A DNA stretch of 64,000 nt from Euonymus europaeus (taxonomy: Eukaryota > Streptophyta > Magnoliopsida > Celastrales > Celastraceae): contig OY756958.1 in NCBI GenBank assembly GCA_963580455.1, forward strand, positions 12,970,501 to 13,034,500. Reading direction: 5' to 3'. Position 1 is the stretch's first letter; every line of letters begins with the position of its first letter. This document shows positions 1 to 12,805 of this stretch, piece after piece. The notes beneath the pieces were generated by a model. The model was given only the letters and a program-made list of their open reading frames with translations. It was not told the DNA's origin and did no database searches. The position numbers and the translations under genes are program-made.

Positions 1-2721
1 TGGAGGAGCTTTTAATGTTTTTGTCAATTTGTCATAGAAAGTTGGGGTTTTGGAATCAAAATAATCTAGGAAGCATATACTCGTAAAATTTGATGTAGAA
101 GAACAATAAAAAGTGTACACCGAGAAATTTTGATGATTAGAAGTTGCTCAACTCTCTCTATGGAAGAGCTTTTAACGTTTTTATCCATTTGCCTTATAAA
201 GTTGGTGTTTTCGCATTGAAATAATATAGATAGCTTTACACTCGTAAAATTTGACATATAAGAACAATAAAAAGTGTTCACCGAGCAATTTTGATAGTCC
301 GAAGTTGCTCAACTGATTCTATGGAGGAGCTTTAAACGGTTCTGTCCATTTGTCATACAAAGTTGGGGTTTTGGCATCGAAATAATCTAGGAAGCTTATA
401 CTCGTAAAATTTGACATAGAATAACAATAAAAAGTGTACACCGAGCAACTTTTATGGTCCGAAGTTGCTCAACTCTCTCTATGGAGTAGCTTTAAAGGGT
501 TTTGTACATTTGTCATAGAAAGTTGGAGTTTTGGAATCGAAAAAATTTAGGAAGTTTATACTCGTAAAATTTGACATAGAAGAACAACAAAAAGAGTACA
601 CCGAGCAAGTTTGATAGTCCGAAGTTGCTCAACTGATTCTATGGAGGAGTTTTAAACGGTTTTGTCCATTTGTCATAGAAAGTTGGCGTTTTGGAATCGA
701 AATAATCTAGGAAGCATATACTCGTAAAATTTGACATAGAAGAACAATAAAAAGTGAACACTGAGCAATTTTTATGGTCCGAAGTTGCTCAACTCTCTCT
801 ATGGAGTAGCTTTAAAGGGTTTTGTCCATTTGTCATAGAAAGCTGGGGTTTTGGAATCGAAATAATTTAAGAAGCTTTTACTCGTAAAATTTGACATAGA
901 AGAACAATAAAAAGTATACACCGAGCAATTTTGATAGTCCGAAGTTGCACAACTCTCTCTATGGAGGAGCTTTTAATGTTTTTGTCAATTTGTCATAGAA
1001 AGTTGGGGTTTTGGAATCAAAATAACCCAGGAAGCATATAAGCGTAAAATTTGACATAGAAGAACAACAAAAAGTGTACACCGAGCAACTTTGATAGTCC
1101 GAAGTTGCTCAACTCACTCTATGGAGGAACTTTAAACGGTTTTGTCCATTTGTCATAGAAAGTTGATAGTTTCGCATTGAAATAATCTAGGAAGCTTATA
1201 CTCGTAAAATTTGACATAGAAGAACAATAAAAAGTGCACACCGAGCAACTTTGATAGTCCGAAGTTGAACAACTCACTCTATGGAGGAGTTTTAAACAGT
1301 TTTGTCTATTTTTCATAGAAAGTTGGGGTTTTGGCATCGAAATAATCTAGGAAGCTTATACTCGTAAAATTTGACATAGAATAACAATAAAAAGTGTACA
1401 CCGAGCAAATTTGATATTCCGAAGTTGCACAACTCTCTCTATGGAGTAGCTTTAAAGGGTTTTGTCCATTTGTCATAGAAAGTTGGAGTTTTGGAATCGA
1501 AATAATTTAGGAAGCTTATACTTGTAAAATTTGACATAGAAGAACAATAAAAAGTGTACACCGAGCAATTTTGATGATTAGAAGTTGCTCAACTCTCTCT
1601 ATGGAGGAGCTTTAAACGGTTTTGTCCATTTGTCAGAGAAAGTTGGGGTTTTGGAATTGAAATAATTTAGGAAGGTTATACTTGTAAAATTTGACATAGA
1701 AGAACAATAAAAAGTGTACACCGAGCAATTTTGATAGTCCGAAGTTGCACAACTCTCTCTATGGTGGAGCATTTAATGTTTTTGTCAATTTGTCATAGAA
1801 AGTTGGGGTTTTGGCATCGAAATAATCTAGGAAGTTTATACTCGTATAATTTGACATAGAAGAACAACAAAAAGTGTACAGCGAGCAACTTCGATAGTCC
1901 GAAGTTGCTCAACTGACTCTATGGAGGAGCCTTAAACGGTTTTGTCCATTTGTCATAGAAAGTTGGGGTTTTGGCATCGAAATAATCTAGGAAGCTTATA
2001 TTCGTAAAATTTGACATAGAATAACAATAAAAAGTGTACACCGAGCAACGTTTATGGTCCGAAGTTGCTCAACTCTCTCTATGCAGTAGCTTTAAAGGGT
2101 TTTGTCCATTTGTCATAGAAAGTTGGGGTTTTTGAATCGAAATATACTAGGAAGATTATACTCGTAAAATTTGACATAGAAGAACAATAAAAAGTGTACA
2201 CAGAGCAATTTTGATAGTTCGAAGTTGCACAACTCTCTCTATGGAGGAGCTTTTATTATTTTTGTCCATTTGCCATAGAAAGTTGGGGTTTTGGAATCAA
2301 AATAATCCAGGAAGCATATACTCGTAAAATTTGACATAGAAGAACAATAAATAGTGTACACCGAGCAATTTTGATAGTCCGAAGTTGCACAACTCTCTCT
2401 ATGAAGGAGCTTTTAATGTTTTTGTCCATTTATCATAGAAAGTTGGGGTTTTGGCATCGAAATAATCCAGAAAGGATATACTCGTAAAATTTGACATAGA
2501 AGAACAATAAAAAGTGTACACCGAGATATTTTGATAGTTCGAAGTTGCACAACTCTCTCTAAGGAGGTGCTTTTAATGTTTTTGTCCATTTTTCATAGAA
2601 AGTTGGGGTTTTGGCATCGAAATAATCCAGGAAGCATATACTCGTAAAATTTGACAAAGAAGAACAATAAAAAGTTTACACCGAGCAACTTTTATTGTCC
2701 GAAGTTGCACAACTCTCTCTA
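1..2721 (+). repeat. HOR-A copy 1 (17 monomers; one monomer short)
   Basis: This copy starts with the diagnostic monomer carrying AAATTTGATGTAGAAG. The next copy of that monomer begins 2,721 bp later, which is the full 2,881-bp unit minus 160. Relative to copy 2, one monomer is lost near 362-420. There the sequence passes from the 'GTCATACAAAG' monomer straight into the tail of the following one (ACATAGAATAACAATAA), inside a stretch the two share. The unit also contains one 161-bp monomer (GAAAGCTTTACACTCG), which explains the extra base. The window edge coincides with a monomer start. Confidence 0.9.
1083..1110. repeat. Inverted repeat (9-bp arms, 10-nt loop), example of one per monomer
   Basis: GAGCAACTT (1,083-1,091) and AAGTTGCTC (1,102-1,110) are exact reverse complements around the loop TGATAGTCCG. 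The same arms occur in most class 1 monomers through all 64 kb, also with the loop variant TTATGGTCCG. In class 2 monomers the pair becomes GAGCAATTT / AAGTTGCAC, with one A-A mismatch and one T-G pair. Short dyads able to form cruciforms are known in centromeric satellites of several eukaryotes. A function here is only inferred. Confidence 0.85.
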
Positions 2722-5602
2722 TGGAGGAGCTTTTAATGTTTTTGTCAATTTGTCATAGAAAGTTGGGGTTTTGGAATCAAAATAATCTAGGAACCATATA
2801 CTCGTAAAATTTGATGTAGAAGAACAATAAAAAGTGTACACCGAGAAATTTTGATGATTAGAAGTTGCTCAACTCTCTCTATGGAAGAGCTTTTAACGTT
2901 TTTATCCATTTGCCTTATAAAGTTGGTGTTTTCGCATTGAAAAAATATAGAAAGCTTTACACTCGTAAAATTTGACATATAAGAACAATAAAAAGTGTTC
3001 ACCGAGCAATTTTGATAGTCCGAAGTTGCTCAACTGATTCTATGGAGGAGCTTTAAACGGTTCTGTCCATTTGTCATACAAAGTTGGGGTTTTGGCATCG
3101 AAATAATCTAGGAAGCTTATACTCGTAAAATTTGACATAGAAGAAGAACAAAAAGTGTACTCCGAGCAACTTTGATAGTCCGAAGTTGCTCAACTGACTC
3201 TATGGAGGAGTTTTAAACGGTTTTGTCCATTTTTCATAGAAAGTTGGGGTTTTGGCATCGAAATAATCTAGGAAGCTTATACTCGTAAAATTTGACATAG
3301 AATAACAATAAAAAGTGTACACCGAGCAACTTTTATGGTCCGAAGTTGCTCAACTCTCTCTATGGAGTAGCTTTAAAGGGTTTTGTACATTTGTCATAGA
3401 AAGTTGGAGTTTTGGAATCGAAAAAATTTAGGAAGTTTATACTCGTAAAATTTGACATAGAAGAACAACAAAAAGAGTACACCGAGCAAGTTTGACAGTC
3501 CGAAGTTGCTCAACTCACTCTATGGAGGAGTTTTAAACGGTTTTGTCCATTTGTCATAGAAAGTTGGCGTTTTGGAATCGAAATAATCTAGGAAGCATAT
3601 ACTCGTAAAATTTGACATAGAAGAACAATAAAAAGTGAACACTGAGCAATTTTTATGGTCCGAAGTTGCTCAACTCTCTCTATGGAGTAGCTTTAAAGGG
3701 TTTTGTCCATTTGTCATAGAAAGTTGGGGTTTTGGAATCGAAATAATTTAAGAAGCTTTTACTCGTAAAATTTGACATAGAAGAACAATAAAAAGTATAC
3801 ACCGAGCAATTTTGATAGTCCGAAGTTGCACAACTCTCTCTATGGAGGAGCTTTTAATGTTTTTGTCAATTTGTCATAGAAAGTTGGGGTTTTGGAATCA
3901 AAATAACCCAGGAAGCATATAAGCGTAAAATTTGACATAGAAGAACAACAAAAAGTGTACACCGAGCAACTTTGATAGTCCGAAGTTGCTCAACTCACTC
4001 TATGGAGGAACTTTAAACGGTTTTGTCCATTTGTCATAGAAAGTTGATAGTTTCGCATTGAAATAATCTAGGAAGCTTATACTCGTAAAATTTGACATAG
4101 AAGAACAATAAAAAGTGTACACCGAGCAACTTTGATAGTCCGAAGTTGAACAACTCACTCTATGGAGGAGTTTTAAACAGTTTTGTCTATTTTTCATAGA
4201 AAGTTGGGGTTTTGGCATCGAAATAATCTAGGAAGCTTATACTCGTAAAATTTGACATAGAATAACAATAAAAAGTGTACACCGAGCAAATTTGATATTC
4301 CGAAGTTGCACAACTCTCTCTATGGAGTAGCTTTAGAGGGTTTTGTCCATTTGTCATAGAAAGTTGGAGTTTCGGAATCGAAATAATTTAGGAAGCTTAT
4401 ACTTGTAAAATTTGACATAGAAGAACAATAAAAAGTGTACACCGAGCAATTTTGATGATTAGAAGTTGCTCAACTCTCTCTATGGAGGAGCTTTAAACGG
4501 TTTTGTCCATTTGTCAGAGAAAGTTGGGGTTTTGGAATTGAAATAATTTAGGAAGGTTATACTTGTAAAATTTGACATAGAAGAACAATAAAAAGTGTAC
4601 ACCGAGCAATTTTGATAGTCCGAAGTTGCACAACTCTCTCTATGGTGGAGCATTTAATGTTTTTGTCAATTTGTCATAGAAAGTTGGGGTTTTGGCATCG
4701 AAATAATCTAGGAAGTTTATACTCGTATAATTTGACATAGAAGAACAACAAAAAGTGTACAGCGAGCAACTTCGATAGTCCGAAGTTGCTCAACTGACTC
4801 TATGGAGGAGCCTTAAACGGTTTTGTCCATTTGTCATAGAAAGTTGGGGTTTTGGCATCGAAATAATCTAGGAAGCTTATATTCGTAAAATTTGACATAG
4901 AATAACAATAAAAAGTGTACACCGAGCAACGTTTATGGTCCGAAGTTGCTCAACTCTCTCTATGCAGTTGCTTTAAAGGGTTTTGTCCATTTGTCATAGA
5001 AAGTTGGGGTTTTTGAATCGAAATATACTAGGAAGATTATACTCGTAAAATTTGACATAGAAGAACAATAAAAAGTGTACACAGAGCAATTTTGATAGTT
5101 CGAAGTTGCACAACTCTCTCTATGGAGGAGCTTTTATTATTTTTGTCCATTTGCCATAGAAAGTTGGGGTTTTGGAATCAAAATAATCCAGGAAGCATAT
5201 ACTCGTAAAATTTGACATAGAAGAACAATAAATAGTGTACACCGAGCAATTTTGATAGTCCGAAGTTGCACAACTCTCTCTATGAAGGAGCTTTTAATGT
5301 TTTTGTCCATTTATCATAGAAAGTTGGGGTTTTGGCATCGAAATAATCCAAAAAGCATATACTCGTAAAATTTGACATAGAAGAACAATAAAAATTGTAC
5401 ACCGAGATATTTTGATAGTTCGAAGTTGCACAACTCTCTCTAAGGAGGTGCTTTTAATGTTTTTGTCCATTTTTCATAGAAAGTTAGGGTTTTGGCATCG
5501 AAATAATCCAGGAAGCATATACTCGTAAAATTTGACAAAGAAGAACAATAAAAAGTTTACACCGAGCAACTTTTATTGTCCGAAGTTGCACAACTCTCTC
5601 TA
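2722..5602 (+). repeat. HOR-A copy 2 (complete, 18 monomers, 2,881 bp)
   Basis: This is a reference-length copy. It runs from the TTTGATGTAGAAG monomer through the 'CATAAAGTTGATAG' type monomers, the CTTTTATTATT monomer near 5,130, the ATGAAGGAGC monomer near 5,283 and the AAGGAGGTGC monomer near 5,442. The next copy of the first monomer starts at 5,603. Against copies 1 and 3 I see only scattered single-base changes, such as AAAAATATAG for AAATAATATAG near 2,942. Confidence 0.92.
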
Positions 5603-7363
5603 TGGAGGAGCTTTTAATGTTTTTGTCAATTTGTCATAGAAAGTTGGGGTTTTGGAATCAAAATAATCTAGGAACCATATACTCGTAAAATTTGATGTAG
5701 AAGAACAATAAAAAGTGTACACCGAGAAATTTTGATGATTAGAAGTTGCTCAACTCTCTCTATGGAAGAGCTTTTAACGTTTTTATCCATTTGCCTTATA
5801 AAGTTGGTGTTTTCGCATTGAAATAATATAGAAAGCTTTACACTCGTAAAATTTGACATATAAGAACAATAAAAAGTGTTCACCGAGCAATTTTGATAGT
5901 CCGAAGTTGCTCAACTGATTCTATGGAGGAGCTTTAAACTTTTCTGTCCATTTGTCATACAAAGTTGGGGTTTTGGCATTGAAATAATCTAGGAAGCTTA
6001 TACTCGTAAAATTTGACATAGAAGAACAACAAAAAGTGTACTCCGAGCAACTCTGATAGTCCGAAGTTGCTCAACTGACTCTATGGAGGAGTTTTAAACG
6101 GTTTTGTCCATTTTTCATAGAAAGTTGGGGTTTTGGCATCGAAATAATCTAGGATGCTTATACTCGTAAAATTTGACATAGAATAACAATAAAAAGTGTA
6201 CACCGACCAACATTTATGGTCCGAAGTTGCTCAACTCTCTCTATGGAGTAGCTTTAAAGGGTTTTGTACATTTGTCATAGAAAGTTGGAGTTTTGGAATC
6301 GAAAAAATTTAGAAAGTTTATACTCGTTAAATTTGACATAGAAGAACAACAAAAAGAGTACACCGAGCAAGTTTGACAGACCGAAGTTGCTCAACTCACT
6401 CTATGGAGGAGTTTTAAACGGTTTTGTCCATTTGTCATAGAAAGTTGGCGTTTTGGAATCGAAATAATCTAGGAAGCATATACTCGTAAAATTTGACATA
6501 GAAGAACAATAAAAAGTGAACACTGAGCAATTTTTATGGTCCGAAGTTGCTCAACTCTCTCTATGGAGTAGCTTTAAAGGGTTTTGTCCATTTGTCATAG
6601 AAAGTTGGGGTTTTGGAATCGAAATAATTTAAGAAGCTTTTACTCGTAAAATTTGACATAGAAGAACAATAAAAAGTATACACCGAGCAATTTTGATAGT
6701 CCGAAGTTGCACAACTCTCTCTATGGAGGAGCTTTTAATGTTTTTGTCAATTTGTCATAGAAAGTTGGGGTTTTGGAATCAAAATAACCCAGGAAGCATA
6801 TAAGCGTAAAATTTGACATAGAAGAACAACAAAAAGTGTACACCGAGCAACTTTGATAGTCCGAAGTTGCTCAACTCACTCTATGGAGGAACTTTAAACG
6901 GTTTTGTCCATTTGTCATAGAAAGTTGATAGTTTCGCATTGAAATAATCTAGGAAGCTTATACTCGTAAAATTTGACATAGAAGAACAATAAAAAGTGTA
7001 CACCGAGCAACTTTGATAGTCCGAAGTTGAACAACTCACTCTATGGAGGAGTTTTAAACAGTTTTGTCTATTTTTCATAGAAAGTTGGGGTTTTGGCATC
7101 GAAATAATCTAGGAAGCTTATACTCGTAAAATTTGACATAGAATAACAATAAAAAGTGTACACCGAGCAAATTTGATATTCCGAAGTTGCACAACTCTCT
7201 CTATGGAGTAGCTTTAAAGGGTTTTGTCCATTTGTCATAGAAAGTTGGAGTTTTGGAATCGAAATAATTTAGGAAGCTTATACTTGTAAAATTTGACATA
7301 GAAGAACAATAAAAAGTGTACACCGAGCAATTTTGATGATTAGAAGTTGCTCAACTCTCTCTA
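5603..7363 (+). repeat. HOR-A copy 3 (truncated, 11 monomers, 1,761 bp)
   Basis: This copy is collinear with copy 2 until the GATGATTAGAAGTTGC monomer near 7,335. It then jumps directly to the first monomer of the next copy. It is 1,120 bp short, exactly seven monomers. The switch lies in the shared GTTGCTCAACTCTCTCTATGG stretch (about 7,347-7,370), as expected for unequal exchange in monomer register. Confidence 0.9.
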
Positions 7364-9924
7364 TGGAGGAGCTTTTAATGTTTTTGTCAATTTGTCCTAG
7401 AAAGTTGGGGTTTTGGAATCAAAATAATCTAGGAAGCATATACTCGTAAAATTTGATGTAGAAGAACAATAAAAAGTGTACACCGAGAAATTTTGATGAT
7501 TAGAAGTTGCTCAACTCTCTCTATGGAAGAGCTTTTAACGTTTTTATCCATTTGCCTTATAAAGATGGTGTTTTCGCATTGAAATAATATAGAAAGCTTT
7601 ACACTCGTAAAATTTGACATATAAGAACAATAAAAAGTGTTCACCGAGCAATTTTGATAGTCCGAAGTTGCTCAACTGATTCTATGGAGGAGCTTTAAAC
7701 TTTTCTGTCCATTTGTCATACAAAGTTGGGGTTTTGGCATTGAAATAATCTAGGAAGCTTATACTCGTAAAATTTGACATAGAAGAACAACAAAAAGTGT
7801 ACTCCGAGCAACTCTGATAGTCCGAAGTTGCTCAACTGACTCTATGGAGGAGTTTTAAACGGTTTTGTCCATTTTTCATAGAAAGTTGGGGTTTTGGCAT
7901 CGAAATAATCTAGGAAGCTTATACTCGTAAAATTTGACATAGAATAACAATAAAAAGTGTACACCGACCAACATTTATGGTCCGAAGTTGCTCAACTCTC
8001 TCTATGGAGTAGCTTTAAAGGGTTTTGTACATTTGTCATAGAAAGTTGGAGTTTTGGAATCGAAAAAATTTAGGAAGTTTATACTCGTTAAATTTGACAT
8101 AGAAGAACAACAAAAAGAGTACACCGAGCAAGTTTGACAGACCGAAGTTGCTCAACTCACTCTATGGAGGAGTTTTAAACGGTTTTGTCCATTTGTCATA
8201 GAAAGTTGGCGTTTTGGAATCGAAATAATCTAGGAAGCATATACTCGTAAAATTTGACATAGAAGAACAATAAAAAGTGAACACTGAGCAATTTTTATGG
8301 TCCGAAGTTGCTCAACTCTCTCTATGGAGTAGCTTTAAAGGGTTTTGTCCATTTGTCATAGAAAGTTGGGGTTTTGGAATCGAAATAATTTAAGAAGCTT
8401 TTACTCGTAAAATTTGACATAGAAGAACAATAAAAAGTATACACCGAGCAATTTTGATAGTCCGAAGTTGCACAACTCTCTCTATGGAGGAGCTTTTAAT
8501 GTTTTTGTCAATTTGTCATAGAAAGTTGGGGTTTTGGAATCAAAATAACCCAGGAAGCATATAAGCGTAAAATTTGACATAGAAGAACAACAAAAAGTGT
8601 ACACCGAGCAACTTTGATAGTCCGAAGTTGCTCAACTCACTCTATGGAGGAACTTTAAACGGTTTTGTCCATTTGTCATAGAAAGTTGATAGTTTCGCAT
8701 TGAAATAATCTAGGAAGCTTATACTCGTAAAATTTGACATAGAAGAACAATAAAAAGTGTACACCGAGCAACTTTGATAGTCCGAAGTTGAACAACTCAC
8801 TCTATGGAGGAGTTTTAAACAGTTTTGTCTATTTTTCATAGAAAGTTGGGGTTTTGGCATCGAAATAATCTAGGAAGCTTATACTCGTAAAATTTGACAT
8901 AGAATAACAATAAAAAGTGTACACCGAGCAAATTTGATATTCCGAAGTTGCACAACTCTCTCTATGGAGTAGCTTTAAAGGGTTTTGTCCATTTGTCATA
9001 GAAAGTTGGAGTTTTGGAATCGAAATAATTTAGGAAGCTTATACTTGTAAAATTTGACATAGAAGAACAATAAAAAGTGTACACCGAGCAATTTTGATGA
9101 TTAGAAGTTGCTCAACTCTCTCTATGGAGGAGCTTTAAACGGTTTTGTCCATTTGTCAGAGAAAGTTGGGGTTTTGGAATTGAAATAATTTAGGAAGGTT
9201 ATACTTGTAAAATTTGACATAGAAGAACAATAAAAAGTGTACACCGAGCAATTTTGATAGTCCGAAGTTGCACAACTCTCTCTATGGTGGAGCATTTAAT
9301 GTTTTTGTCAATTTGTCATAGAAAGTTGGGGTTTTGGCATCGAAATAATCTAGGAAGTTTATACTCGTATAATTTGACATAGAAGAACAACAAAAAGTGT
9401 ACAGCGAGCAACTTCGATAGTCCGAAGTTGCTCAACTGACTCTATGGAGGAGCCTTAAACGGTTTTGTCCATTTGTCATAGAAAGTTGGGGTTTTGGCAT
9501 CGAAATAATCTAGGAAGCTTATATTCGTAAAATTTGACATAGAATAACAATAAAAAGTGTACACCGAGCAACGTTTATGGTCCGAAGTTGCTCAACTCTC
9601 TCTATGCAGTAGCTTTAAAGGGTTTTGTCCATTTGTCATAGAAAGTTGGGGTTTTTGAATCGAAATATACTAGGAAGATTATACTCGTAAAATTTGACAT
9701 AGAAGAACAATAAAAAGTGTACACAGAGCAATTTTGATAGTTCGAAGTTGCACAACTCTCTCTATGGAGGAGCTTTTATTATTTTTGTCCATTTGCCATA
9801 GAAAGTTGGGGTTTTGGAATCAAAATAATCCAGGAAGCATATACTCGTAAAATTTGACATAGAAGAACAATAAATAGTGTACACCGAGCAATTTTGATAG
9901 TCCGAAGTTGCACAACTCTCTCTA
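7364..9924 (+). repeat. HOR-A copy 4 (16 monomers, 2,561 bp)
   Basis: The copy begins with the variant GTCCTAGAAAG where copies 1-3 have GTCATAGAAAG. That variant is shared with HOR-B units. At the end, the two monomers that normally follow the CTTTTATTATT / AATAAATAGTG pair (ATGAAGGAGC and AAGGAGGTGC types) are missing. The copy is 320 bp short, with the join in about 9,890-9,924. Confidence 0.9.
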
Positions 9925-12805
9925 TGGAGGAGCTTTTAATGTTTTTGTCAATTTGTCATAGAAAGTTGGGGTTTTGGAATCAAAATAATCTAGGAACCAT
10001 ATACTCGTAAAATTTGATGTAGAAGAACAATAAAAAGTGTACACCGAGAAATTTTGATGATTAGAAGTTGCTCAACTCTCTCTATGGAAGAGCTTTTAAC
10101 GTTTTTATCCATTTGCCTTATAAAGTTGGTGTTTTCGCATTGAAATAATATAGAAAGCTTTACACTCGTAAAATTTGACATATAAGAACAATAAAAAGTG
10201 TTCACCGAGCAATTTTGATAGTCCGAAGTTGCTCAACTGATTCTATGGAGGAGCTTTAAACTTTTCTGTCCATTTGTCATACAAAGTTGGGGTTTTGGCA
10301 TCGAAATAATCTAGGAAGCTTATACTCGTAAAATTTGACATAGAAGAACAACAAAAAGTGTACTCCGAGCAACTCTGATAGTCCGAAGTTGCTCAACTGA
10401 CTCTATGGAGGAGTTTTAAACGGTTTTGTCCATTTTTCATAGAAAGTTGGGGTTTTGGCATCGAAATAATCTAGGAAGCTTATACTCGTAAAATTTGACA
10501 TAGAATAACAATAAAAAGTGTACACCGAGCAACATTTATGGTCCGAAGTTGCTCAACTCTCTCTATGGAGTAGCTTTAAAGGGTTTTGTACATTTGTCAT
10601 AGAAAGTTGGAGTTTTGGAATCGAAAAAATTTAGGAAGTTTATACTCGTTAAATTTGACATAGAAGAACAACAAAAAGAGTACACCGAGCAAGTTTGACA
10701 GTCCGAAGTTGCTCAACTCACTCTATGGAGGAGTTTTAAACGGTTTTGTCCATTTGTCATAGAAAGTTGGCGTTTTGGAATCGAAATAATCTAGGAAGCA
10801 TATACTCGTAAAATTTGACATAGAAGAACAATAAAAAGTGAACACTGAGCAATTTTTATGGTCCGAAGTTGCTCAACTCTCTCTATGGAGTAGCTTTAAA
10901 GGGTTTTGTCCATTTGTCATAGAAAGTTGGGGTTTTGGAATCGAAATAATTTAAGAAGCTTTTACTCGTAAAATTTGACATAGAAGAACAATAAAAAGTA
11001 TACACCGAGCAATTTTGATAGTCCGAAGTTGCACAACTCTCTCTATGGAGGAGCTTTTAATGTTTTTGTCAATTTGTCATAGAAAGTTGGGGTTTTGGAA
11101 TCAAAATAACCCAGGAAGCATATAAGCGTAAAATTTGACATAGAAGAACAACAAAAAGTGTACACCGAGCAACTTTGATAGTCCGAAGTTGCTCAACTCA
11201 CTCTATGGAGGAACTTTAAACGGTTTTGTCCATTTGTCATAGAAAGTTGATAGTTTCGCATTGAAATAATCTAGGAAGCTTATACTCGTAAAATTTGACA
11301 TAGAAGAACAATAAAAAGTGTACACCGAGCAACTTTGATAGTCCGAAGTTGAACAACTCACTCTATGGAGGAGTTTTAAACAGTTTTGTCTATTTTTCAT
11401 AGAAAGTTGGGGTTTTGGCATCGAAATAATCTAGGAAGCTTATACTCGTAAAATTTGACATAGAATAACAATAAAAAGTGTACACCGAGCAAATTTGATA
11501 TTCCGAAGTTGCACAACTCTCTCTATGGAGTAGCTTTAAAGGGTTTTGTCCATTTGTCATAGAAAGTAGGAGTTTTGGAATCGAAATAATTTAGGAAGCT
11601 TATACTTGTAAAATTTGACATAGAAGAACAATAAAAAGTGTACACCGAGCAATTTTGATGATTAGAAGTTGCTCAACTCTCTCTATGGAGGAGCTTTAAA
11701 CGGTTTTGTCCATTTGTCAGAGAAAGTTTGGGTTTTGGAATTGAAATAATTTAGGAAGGTTATACTTGTAAAATTTGACATAGAAGAACAATAAAAAGTG
11801 TACACCGAGCAATTTTGATAGTCCGAAGTTGCACAACTCTCTCTATGGTGGAGCATTTAATGTTTTTGTCAATTTGTCATAGAAAGTTGGGGTTTTGGCA
11901 TCGAAATAATCTAGGAAGTTTATACTCGTATAATTTGACATAGAAGAACAACAAAAAGTGTACAGCGAGCAACTTCGATAGTCCGAAGTTGCTCAACTGA
12001 CTCTATGGAGGAGCCTTAAACGGTTTTGTCCATTTGTCATAGAAAGTTGGGGTTTTGGCATCGAAATAATCTAGGAAGCTTATATTCGTAAAATTTGACA
12101 TAGAATAACAATAAAAAGTATACACCGAGCAACGTTTATGGTCCGAAGTTGCTCAACTCTCTCTATGCAGTAGCTTTAAAGGGTTTTGTCCATTTGTCAT
12201 AGAAAGTTGGGGTTTTTGAATCGAAATATACTAGGAAGATTATACTCGTAAAATTTGACATAGAAGAACAATAAAAAGTGTACACAGAGCAATTTTGATA
12301 GTTCGAAGTTGCACAACTCTCTCTATGGAGGAGCTTTTATTATTTTTGTCCATTTGCCATAGAAAGTTGGGGTTTTGGAATCAAAATAATCCAGGAAGCA
12401 TATACTCGTAAAATTTGACATAGAAGAACAATAAATAGTGTACACCGAGCAATTTTGATAGTCCGAAGTTGCACAACTCTCTCTATGAAGGAGCTTTTAA
12501 TGTTTTTGTCCATTTATCATAGAAAGTTGAGGTTTTGGCATCGAAATAATCCAGAAAGCATATACTCGTAAAATTTGACATAGAAGAACAATAAAAAGTG
12601 TACACCGAGATATTTTGATAGTTCGAAGTTGCACAACTCTCTCTAAGGACGTGCTTTTAATGTTTTTGTCCATTTTTCATAGAAAGTTGGGGTTTTGGCA
12701 TCGAAATAATCCAGGAAGCATATACTCGTAAAATTTGACAAAGAAGAACAATAAAAAGTTTACACCGAGCAACTTTTATTGTCCGAAGTTGCTCAACTCT
12801 CTCTA
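9925..12805 (+). repeat. HOR-A copy 5 (complete, 18 monomers, 2,881 bp)
   Basis: Copy 5 again has the full complement, including the ATGAAGGAGC monomer near 12,486 and the AAGGACGTGC monomer near 12,645. At 12,806 the array continues with a class 1 monomer instead of returning to the start of HOR-A. The last ~0.9 kb of this copy (from about 11,885) also forms the left end of the 15.4-kb segmental duplication. Confidence 0.9.
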
